Source: Paludibacteraceae bacterium
Lineage (GTDB): Bacteria; Bacteroidota; Bacteroidia; Bacteroidales; Paludibacteraceae
Direction: 5' to 3'
Assembly (NCBI GenBank): GCA_016937795.1
Contig: JAFGVV010000043.1
Location: 1-51,046 of the forward strand
DNA: 51,046 nucleotides
Notes under the pieces: model-generated
Told to the model about the DNA's origin: nothing
The model's database searches: none
What the model saw: the letters and a program-made list of their open reading frames with translations, nothing else
Program-made: the position numbers and the translations under genes
Shown: in pieces, positions 1 through 6,537 of the stretch
Position numbering within the stretch: the first letter of the stretch is position 1
Layout: each line of letters starts with the position of its first letter

Positions 1-516
1 AATCTCGATCTTGACATTTCGATGTACAATAAGATCTCTGTTGATATATCGAAAAGAGTTTCAGGCAATGTACAGGTTGAGTTGCAAGACGGAGAAACGA
101 AGGCTTGGCTAAATGTGTATTACGATGCCAATGGAAGCGGTGGCTACGGTACAGGCACTTGGCAGACCCTCACTTTTGATATTCCAGACGGTTGGTCACA
201 TCTTACCGCACTTTTGGTTGCACCACACAACGTGAACACAACTGACAATCCTATCAATTTTGAAGATGACAACGATAGACACCGTATGAGTTGGGACAAT
301 GTAATTGCCTTCAATGATACAACAACCGGCATTTCAAATCCTTTCAGTTCTGCTGAAATTATTAAAACAGAAATTTTCAGCATGACAGGTACACTGCTGA
401 AAACATTAGATGGAGCTCAAAATATTCCCTATACATTAATGTTGAAAGGTATGTATATTCTCAAACAAACCGATGCGGAAGGAAATATAACCAGTTCTAA
501 AATATCTGTTAAATAA
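1..516 (+). CDS. C-terminal part of a secreted protein with beta-sandwich module and T9SS-type tail
   Basis: The reading frame is open from the first base, so the gene begins before the window; the ATG at 22 is internal. The visible 171 codons carry a beta-strand-rich, aromatic and Asp/Asn-rich segment (for example GTGTWQTLTFDIPDGW) that looks like a galactose-binding-fold carbohydrate module. The last ~55 residues (from about EIFSMTGTLLKTL through GMYILKQ to ISVK) have the form of a type IX secretion C-terminal sorting domain, although the usual FYPNP start motif is replaced by other residues. The two GH32 genes follow directly, so a glycan-binding or glycan-cleaving role in the fructan locus is inferred. 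The catalytic part, if there is one, lies outside the window. The GH32 gene follows in the same frame, separated by one TAA. Confidence 0.6.
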   Translation, partial: NLDLDISMYNKISVDISKRVSGNVQVELQDGETKAWLNVYYDANGSGGYGTGTWQTLTFDIPDGWSHLTALLVAPHNVNTTDNPINFEDDNDRHRMSWDNVIAFNDTTTGISNPFSSAEIIKTEIFSMTGTLLKTLDGAQNIPYTLMLKGMYILKQTDAEGNITSSKISVK

Positions 517-564
517 ATAATTGTTTTCTATCATATTTTCCATTTTGCCAGACTTATTATAAGT

Positions 565-2142
565 TTGGCAAGATGGATAAATATAAATTCAAAGGAACTA
601 AAACGCATAAAATATCCTTTTTTGAAAACAATTATTCATACAATTTTATTTGCTGTTGTTCTTGTTTTATTCGTTTCCTGCGATACAGTTGAGCCAATAG
701 AGGGAACAGTCAATAATGAATATCGTGAGAAGTACAGACCTCAGATACATTTCTCAGCGAAGCGAAACTGGATAAACGACCCCAACGGATTGGTTTACTT
801 TGATGGAGAATATCATTTGTTCTATCAGCATAATCCACTGGGAGCAGAATGGGGAAATATGAGTTGGGGGCATGCCATAAGTACTGATTTGATGCACTGG
901 AAACAGTTGAATGTGGCATTAATGCCTGATCATCTGGGAGATATTTTCTCGGGTTGTGCAGTAATTGATAAAAATAACACCGCAGGTTTTGGCAAAGATG
1001 CAATGGTGGCAATATATACAAGTGCCGGTAAAGTACAATCTCAATCCATTGCTTACAGCACCGACAAAGGACGCACTTTTACAAAATACAGCGCTAATCC
1101 GGTACTGGCAAATCCGGGAATTGCTGATTTTCGCGACCCTAAAGTGTTTTGGCACAACGAATCAAACCAATGGATCATGTCATTGGCCACCAATCAAACG
1201 ATTACTTTTTACGGATCTTCCAACCTGAAAAGCTGGACGCGCCTGAGCGAATTTGGCAATGGCATTGGCTCGCATGGAGGTGTGTGGGAATGTCCCGATT
1301 TATTCCCCCTGAGCACAGAAAACGGGAAAAAGTGGGTGTTGTTGGTTAGTAATTCCGGAGCTCCAAACGGTGGTACAGGGACGCAGTACTTTATAGGGAA
1401 ATTTGACGGAACGTATTTCACTGCTGAGGATGCACCCTATCCTTTGTGGCTCGATTATGGAAAAGATAATTATGCCGGAGTGACCTGGGACAATATCCCT
1501 GAAAATGATGGCAGGCGTTTACACATTGGGTGGATGAATAACTGGCAATATGCTAATAATATACCTGTTTTCAATATCGCTCCGAAAGGTGCGCGTGGAA
1601 GCATGACCCTGGTGCGTGAGCTCAAGTTGGAAATGCATCCGGAGGGATATTTCCTGTTGAAGAATAAGGTGGTAAGCGAAATAGAGTCAATAGCCAATGA
1701 TTGGAAAACAATTGTTGATGAAGCTTTTACTTCAAAAACAGTTGCACTGAATTTGAACAATAAAAAAGCTTATCAACTCCAACTGATCGGGAAAACATCC
1801 GATTCAGAAACGCTTTCTTTGAAACTGTCAAACTCAAAAAATGAATTTTGCAGTATAACTATCGATGCGCGGAAATTAATTTTCAAAAGATCCGATTCCG
1901 GTATTGTTAACTTTGCTAACGCATTTTCAGATCACTCCGAATCGCCGGTTTTTGGAATTACAAATCCCGTTAAACTGGATATTTATGTGGATCAGTCATC
2001 AGTTGAAATCTTTGTAAACGATGGAGCCGCTTCACTAACGAATCTTGTTTTTCCATCGTCGCTCTATGATGTATTGACCGTTGAAAGTAACAATAGCCAT
2101 GTAAATACAAAATTTCGCACGTTTAATAGTATATGGGAATAA
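565..2142 (+). CDS. GH32 fructan hydrolase, surface lipoprotein (levanase/inulinase-like)
   Basis: This is a glycoside hydrolase family 32 enzyme, expected to release fructose or fructo-oligosaccharides from levan, inulin or sucrose-type glycans. The three family signatures are intact: WINDPNG with the nucleophile Asp72, FRDPKVF with the transition-state Asp191, and WECPDLF with the acid/base Glu242. A five-bladed propeller is expected up to about residue 350, and the C-terminal beta-sandwich follows (SSVEIFVNDG). A lipobox (LFVSC, Cys39) predicts an outer-membrane lipoprotein. No ATG exists between the upstream stop and the signal sequence. The start is a TTG at 565, or a TTG at 622 that would give a tidier 20-residue lipoprotein signal. 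The central third is nearly identical to the next gene, so the pair arose by tandem duplication. Endo versus exo action and linkage cannot be read from the sequence. Confidence 0.9.
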   Translation: MARWININSKELKRIKYPFLKTIIHTILFAVVLVLFVSCDTVEPIEGTVNNEYREKYRPQIHFSAKRNWINDPNGLVYFDGEYHLFYQHNPLGAEWGNMSWGHAISTDLMHWKQLNVALMPDHLGDIFSGCAVIDKNNTAGFGKDAMVAIYTSAGKVQSQSIAYSTDKGRTFTKYSANPVLANPGIADFRDPKVFWHNESNQWIMSLATNQTITFYGSSNLKSWTRLSEFGNGIGSHGGVWECPDLFPLSTENGKKWVLLVSNSGAPNGGTGTQYFIGKFDGTYFTAEDAPYPLWLDYGKDNYAGVTWDNIPENDGRRLHIGWMNNWQYANNIPVFNIAPKGARGSMTLVRELKLEMHPEGYFLLKNKVVSEIESIANDWKTIVDEAFTSKTVALNLNNKKAYQLQLIGKTSDSETLSLKLSNSKNEFCSITIDARKLIFKRSDSGIVNFANAFSDHSESPVFGITNPVKLDIYVDQSSVEIFVNDGAASLTNLVFPSSLYDVLTVESNNSHVNTKFRTFNSIWE

Positions 2143-2156
2143 ATGGTCGGTTACAT

Positions 2157-2195
2157 TGTATCAAAATTACACAAGAGCGAATCAAAATTGATACA
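2157..2195. promoter_or_regulatory. Candidate operator upstream of the second GH32 gene
   Basis: The 116-base gap between the GH32 genes contains the direct repeat ATCAAAATT at 2160-2168 and 2181-2189, 21 bases apart (two helical turns). It also has an 8-base perfect inverted pair, TGTATCAA at 2157-2164 and TTGATACA at 2188-2195. Direct repeats spaced by helical turns are typical targets of AraC-family DNA-binding domains such as the one in the hybrid regulator at 6538-9309. A TATTTTTG motif around 2215-2222 could be the -7 element. Function is inferred from pattern and position only. Confidence 0.35.
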
Positions 2196-2258
2196 TTCAA
2201 AAAGACTTTAACGCTATTTTTGCCACATGTTTAATTAACCCCAAATTCAATATAAAAA

Positions 2259-4025
2259 ATGAAAACAACAACAAATCTGCTTATTCTCTTCCTATCGCTT
2301 TTGATGTCAGCCTGTTCGCAGAACAAAACCCAGGACGCTCACAAGGCTTCTGCTGTTTTCAGTATTAATAGCAATTATCTTTTGCTACCCATTGAAGACA
2401 ATGCTCCTGAAATAAAAATGCAGGTAAAATATAACGATGAACAGCCTGTGGAAGTCATAAACCTTCGTCTTGCTCATGTAAAAGCTGACTATTGGGTAAA
2501 ACTGGATGTGGCAAACTATAAAGGAAGTAAAATCACTATTGATTTTGAGAATACAGACAAAAACTCATGGGGCGTAATAAACATAAAACAATCGGATAAA
2601 TTTGAATTTGATTACAACGAAACCTATCGTCCGCAATTTCATTTCTCACCCGAATATGGTTGGATGAACGACCCCAACGGCATGGTGTATCTCGATGGAG
2701 AATATCATTTGTTTTATCAGTATAATCCTTACGGCACCAAGTGGCAAAATATGCACTGGGGGCATGCCGTAAGTACCGATCTCAATTCGTGGACTTATCT
2801 CCCTGTAGCTTTAGCACCAGATTCTTTAGGCACGATATTTTCGGGAAGCGCTGTAATCGATGTAAACAATACTGCCGGATTTGGCAAAAATGCCATGGTA
2901 GCCATTTATACAAGTGCCGGCCGGGTGCAGTCGCAATCAATTGCTTACAGCACCGACAAAGGACGCACTTTTACCAAATACGAAGGCAATCCGGTGATAC
3001 CCAATCCCGGCATTCCCGACTTCCGCGACCCGAAAGTGTTTTGGCACAACGAATCGAACCAATGGATCATGTCGTTGGCCACTAAACAAACCATTAGCTT
3101 TTACGGTTCGGCTAACCTGAAAAGCTGGACACGCCTGAGCGAATTTGGCGATGGCATCGGATCGCACGGTGGCGTGTGGGAATGTCCTGACCTGGTTCCT
3201 TTGGATTATAATGGAAAAACAAAATGGGTGCTCTTAGTAAGCATTAATCCCGGCGGACCCAATGGAGGCTCGGCTACACAGTATTTCATTGGCGATTTTG
3301 ATGGAAAAACCTTCAGGGCCGATGCGCTTCCCTATCCGCTTTGGCTGGATTACGGGCGCGATAATTATGCAGGCGTTACCTGGAGCAATATTCCCGAAAA
3401 CGATGGACGTAAAATTTTTATGGGCTGGATGAGCAATTGGGATTACGCCAACAACGTGCCAACCCACAACTTCCGAAGTGCCATGACTGTAGCCCGTGAA
3501 CTGAAAATAGCGAACAATGGCAAACATTTGGTTGTGAGCAACTATCCGGTGAGTGAAACCAAAACATTGCGTGCATTGGAATCGGCAAAAAAAGATGTTG
3601 TTGTCGAAAAAGAAGTTGTTCTTTCAAATCTCCTCGATAAAAATAAGGGAACTTATGAAATAGAGATGACGCTAAAACCACAAAATGCCGGCATCTTCGG
3701 ATTTATGCTTCAGAACAGCAAAAACGAAGAACTTGAATTCCGCTTCGATATGACTACCGGATTTTTCAGCATACATCGCCACAAAAGTGGACTGGTTGAT
3801 TTTGAGGGACGATTTGCAGCTGGCATGAATGCTCCGCTTGTAAAAAAAGACGCGTACAAAGTGAGAGTTCTTGTGGATAAGGCTTCAGCCGAGATATTTA
3901 TAAACGAAGGAGAGTTGGCTCTAACCACAATATTTTTCCCAACCGAGGTGATGAATAAGTTGAAATTCTATACAAAGGGAGGGAAATTCAGTGCAGAGCA
4001 TATCAAAATATATCAGATAAAATAA
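2259..4025 (+). CDS. GH32 fructan hydrolase with extra N-terminal domain, lipoprotein
   Basis: This is a second GH32 enzyme of 588 residues with a clear lipoprotein signal (LLMSAC, Cys19). Residues ~30-120 form an extra beta-rich domain of the kind found ahead of Bacteroides GH32 enzymes (DUF4980-like, assigned from memory). The catalytic signatures follow: WMNDPNG (Asp138), FRDPKVF (Asp257) and WECPDLV (Glu308). The C-terminal beta-sandwich ends near ASAEIFINEG. It closely matches the preceding GH32 from the WxNDPNG motif to about residue 400, including a 35-base identical run (1048-1082 against 2940-2974), while both ends differ. The two copies may act on different chain lengths or linkages of the same fructan. 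The sugar porter and fructokinase downstream support fructose as the product. Confidence 0.92.
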   Translation: MKTTTNLLILFLSLLMSACSQNKTQDAHKASAVFSINSNYLLLPIEDNAPEIKMQVKYNDEQPVEVINLRLAHVKADYWVKLDVANYKGSKITIDFENTDKNSWGVINIKQSDKFEFDYNETYRPQFHFSPEYGWMNDPNGMVYLDGEYHLFYQYNPYGTKWQNMHWGHAVSTDLNSWTYLPVALAPDSLGTIFSGSAVIDVNNTAGFGKNAMVAIYTSAGRVQSQSIAYSTDKGRTFTKYEGNPVIPNPGIPDFRDPKVFWHNESNQWIMSLATKQTISFYGSANLKSWTRLSEFGDGIGSHGGVWECPDLVPLDYNGKTKWVLLVSINPGGPNGGSATQYFIGDFDGKTFRADALPYPLWLDYGRDNYAGVTWSNIPENDGRKIFMGWMSNWDYANNVPTHNFRSAMTVARELKIANNGKHLVVSNYPVSETKTLRALESAKKDVVVEKEVVLSNLLDKNKGTYEIEMTLKPQNAGIFGFMLQNSKNEELEFRFDMTTGFFSIHRHKSGLVDFEGRFAAGMNAPLVKKDAYKVRVLVDKASAEIFINEGELALTTIFFPTEVMNKLKFYTKGGKFSAEHIKIYQIK

Positions 4026-4084
4026 TCAAATTAATCAAGTTCCGAAAATCTTCCGAAAGGGAGATTCAGGAGATTTTTACTACT

Positions 4085-5428
4085 ATGCAAAACAATAAGT
4101 ATCTTTACTGGATTACCTTTGTAGCCATCAATGGTGGCTTACTTTTCGGGTTGAACATGGCGGGCATTTCGGGCGCTGTGGATATGATAAAAGGCGAATT
4201 TTCGCTTACCGACAGCGGTTTGGGAACCGTGGCTGCACTACTTACCATTGGGTGTTTGGTGGGTGCACTTTTTACCGGAAATTTCACTGAGAAATTCGGT
4301 CGTAAGAAAGTGATGATTTTCACATCCATTCTTTATATCGTTTCGGCATTGGGTTGTGCGTTGGCTGAATCATCAACGGTGTTAATTATTTTCCGCGTTT
4401 TGTCCGGACTGGCAGTTGGAGCTACTTCGGTTGTCGGCCCCATGTATATTTCCGAAATTTCTCCGGCTAAGAACAGGGGGAAATTGGTTTCGTTCAATCA
4501 GTTTGCCATTACTATCGGTATTGTGCTGGCATATGTTTTCGATTATCTGTTAATTGGATTGGGCGAACAAAGCTGGCGTTATATGCTGGCCGTACCTGCC
4601 GTTTTCGGAGCTGTTTATTTTCTGTTTCTGATACTGAAATTTCCCGAAAGTCCCCGTTGGTTAATAGCGAACGGACGAAGAGATGACGCAATTCAGGTGC
4701 TGAACAGCATTGGAGGCAAGTTGTTGGTTGAACAAGAGTTACCCGAGATGGAGAGCGTACTGAAAGCAGAACAGAAAAAGGAAAAAATGTCTTTTGGCGA
4801 ACTCTTCAGGGGCAAAACCGGAAAGATTGTGTTGATAGGAACGCTCATTGCAGCATTTCAGCAAATTACCGGTATCAATGCGGTGATTATGTTTGCTCCT
4901 GATATTTTTCAGGCAGCCGGCTCAGCCAAAGGCGATTCGATGATGCAGGCTATGATTGTGGGTCTGGTTAACTTCCTGATGACAATTGTAGCGCTTGGGT
5001 TGGTGGACAAAAAAGGTCGTAAAACGCTTTTGCTCTGGGGAGCAGTGGGCATGATTCTCTCGTTGGCTTACCTTACCTTCGAGTTTGCCCGTCCGGTCCA
5101 AAACGGCGTTGGCGTGCTGGTGGCGCTGTTGGTTTACATTTCATTCTTTGCAGCATCATTTGCTCCCGTAATGTGGGTTATTATTTCCGAAATTTATCCG
5201 AACAGAATAAAAGGATTGGCCATGTCGTTTTCCACCGCAGTAAGCTGGCTGTGTACATTCCTTACCGTTTACTTTGCTCCCGTTATTCAAGGATCACTCG
5301 GTTTGCATTATCTGTTTGCAATCTTTGGTGTTTTCAGTATCATTGCATTTATTTTTGTAAAGATATGGATTCCCGAAACCAAAGGTAAATCGCTGGAACA
5401 AATTGAAAAAGAATTAGGGTTAAATTAA
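4085..5428 (+). CDS. MFS sugar porter, probable fructose importer
   Basis: This is a 447-residue major facilitator of the sugar porter family with about twelve hydrophobic segments. Family signatures are present: FGRKK after helix 2, PESPRWLIANGRRD at the end of helix 6, QQITGINAVIMFAPDIF in helix 7, DKKGRKTLLL between helices 8 and 9, and PETKGKSLEQIEKE at the C-terminus. It should carry free hexose across the inner membrane. It sits between the fructan hydrolases and the fructokinase, the same place as BT1758 in the B. thetaiotaomicron levan locus, so fructose is the likely substrate. The 59-base gap before it holds TTCCGAAA twice (4040 and 4051), which may be a further regulatory site. No frame damage is visible. 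Confidence 0.9.
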   Translation: MQNNKYLYWITFVAINGGLLFGLNMAGISGAVDMIKGEFSLTDSGLGTVAALLTIGCLVGALFTGNFTEKFGRKKVMIFTSILYIVSALGCALAESSTVLIIFRVLSGLAVGATSVVGPMYISEISPAKNRGKLVSFNQFAITIGIVLAYVFDYLLIGLGEQSWRYMLAVPAVFGAVYFLFLILKFPESPRWLIANGRRDDAIQVLNSIGGKLLVEQELPEMESVLKAEQKKEKMSFGELFRGKTGKIVLIGTLIAAFQQITGINAVIMFAPDIFQAAGSAKGDSMMQAMIVGLVNFLMTIVALGLVDKKGRKTLLLWGAVGMILSLAYLTFEFARPVQNGVGVLVALLVYISFFAASFAPVMWVIISEIYPNRIKGLAMSFSTAVSWLCTFLTVYFAPVIQGSLGLHYLFAIFGVFSIIAFIFVKIWIPETKGKSLEQIEKELGLN

Positions 5429-5435
5429 TTGTGTT

Positions 5436-5506
5436 AACCACATAGGCACATAGATCACAATAGAAAAATGGAATTATTGTTTTGTGTACTATGTGCCTAT
5501 GTGGTT
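5436..5506. repeat. Long hairpin between porter and fructokinase genes
   Basis: An 18-base perfect inverted repeat has arms at 5436-5453 (AACCACATAGGCACATAG) and 5489-5506, separated by a 35-base loop. Five further inner pairs form at 5456-5460 with 5482-5486. It fills the gap between two co-directional genes, and no T-run follows. The arm sequence resembles a CACATAGGCACATAG-type dispersed repeat that I recall from many bacterial genomes, so a REP-like element is more likely than a simple terminator. It could still affect mRNA stability between the two genes. Confidence 0.7.
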
Positions 5507-5520
5507 CAAAAAAATATATC

Positions 5521-6399
5521 ATGAAAAATATCATAGTAGGAATTGGTGAAATTTTATGGGATGTATTCCCCAGTGGAAAAGTGTTGGGAGGAGCTCCGGC
5601 TAATTTTGCTTATCACGTATCTCAATTCGGATTCGATGGACGTGCTGTAAGTGCTATCGGGAACGATGAATTGGGAGATGAAATTATTGACTGCCTGAGT
5701 AAAAAGGATTTTCGTTATATTATTGAAAAAACACCTTTCCCTACCGGAACAGTTCAGGTAACACTCGACGAAAAAGGTGTTCCGCAGTACGAAATCTGTC
5801 AGAAAGTGGCGTGGGATAATATCCCTTTCACCATCGAAATGGAAGAACTGGCACGAAACACCAAAACGGTTTGCTTTGGTTCGCTGGCGCAACGCAATGA
5901 GGCTTCGCGCCTTACCATCAACCGGTTTATGGATTTGGTTCCTGAAAATGCCCTGAAAATATTTGATATTAACCTGCGTCAGCATTTTTATTCGCAGGAG
6001 TTGATTGACCACTCGCTCTCACGTTGCAACATACTGAAAATAAACGACGATGAAGTGATATTGGTGGCTACGCTTTTTGGTTGGGAAAACTGCTCTGAAA
6101 TGGAAATCTGCCAAAAATTGTTGTCGGATTATTCGCTCCGCATGGTGGTTCTTACCAAAGGAACACTAGGCAGCTATGTCATCACTTCCGATGAAACATC
6201 GTTCAAACCCACACCGTTGGTGGAAGTGGTAGATACGGTTGGCGCCGGCGATTCGTTTACTGCCGGATTTGTGGCTTCGTTACTGCAAGGAAAGTCTATT
6301 TCCGAAGCACACGCCACAGCAGTAGAAGTTTCGGCATATGTTTGCACCCAAAAAGGAGCTATGCCCGTGTTGCCGGAGTCAATCACAGGGAAAAGATGA
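5521..6399 (+). CDS. PfkB-family fructokinase
   Basis: This is a 292-residue ribokinase/PfkB-family sugar kinase, predicted to phosphorylate imported fructose in the cytoplasm. The N-terminal family signature is present (GEILWDVFPSGKVLGGAPAN), as is the C-terminal ATP-site signature DTVGAGDSFTAGF with catalytic base Asp244. The ATG at 5521 is chosen because the protein then begins MKNIIVGIGEILWD like its relatives; the upstream GTG at 5482 would put the coding sequence inside the hairpin arm. It follows the sugar porter and closes the operon before a strong hairpin at 6428. By synteny it corresponds to BT1757. Other hexoses cannot be excluded from sequence alone. Confidence 0.9.
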   Translation: MKNIIVGIGEILWDVFPSGKVLGGAPANFAYHVSQFGFDGRAVSAIGNDELGDEIIDCLSKKDFRYIIEKTPFPTGTVQVTLDEKGVPQYEICQKVAWDNIPFTIEMEELARNTKTVCFGSLAQRNEASRLTINRFMDLVPENALKIFDINLRQHFYSQELIDHSLSRCNILKINDDEVILVATLFGWENCSEMEICQKLLSDYSLRMVVLTKGTLGSYVITSDETSFKPTPLVEVVDTVGAGDSFTAGFVASLLQGKSISEAHATAVEVSAYVCTQKGAMPVLPESITGKR

Positions 6400-6427
6400 G
6401 ATGTCAAAAGCATCAAACAACTAAACC

Positions 6428-6476
6428 AAACACAATAAACCGATTGAACTGAATGTTTTATCGGTTTATTGTGTTT
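6428..6476. terminator. Hairpin after the fructokinase gene
   Basis: A perfect 17-base stem joins 6428-6444 (AAACACAATAAACCGAT) and 6460-6476, with a 15-base loop. The right arm ends GTGTTTAAG, so the T-run is short. It lies 28 bases after the fructokinase stop and before the regulator promoter, so it probably ends the fructan operon transcript. Confidence 0.65.
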
Positions 6477-6495
6477 AAGTATAAACCTTAATTTC

Positions 6496-6503
6496 TATAT
6501 TTG
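6496..6503 (+). promoter_or_regulatory. -7 promoter element of the hybrid regulator gene
   Basis: TATATTTG matches the Bacteroidota -7 consensus TAnnTTTG and lies 34 bases before the ATG at 6538. The -33 region is less clear; GTTT sits 19 bases upstream. Its place just after the terminator hairpin suggests the regulator is transcribed separately from the operon it controls. Confidence 0.5.
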
Positions 6504-6537
6504 TGTGTCAATTGAAATTCCGAAAAAGTGACATTCC

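Noticed and set aside
5436..5506. Attenuator or riboswitch ahead of the fructokinase gene
   Set aside because: Apart from one long stem there is no alternative pairing, conserved aptamer or T-run, so a dispersed repeat explains it better.
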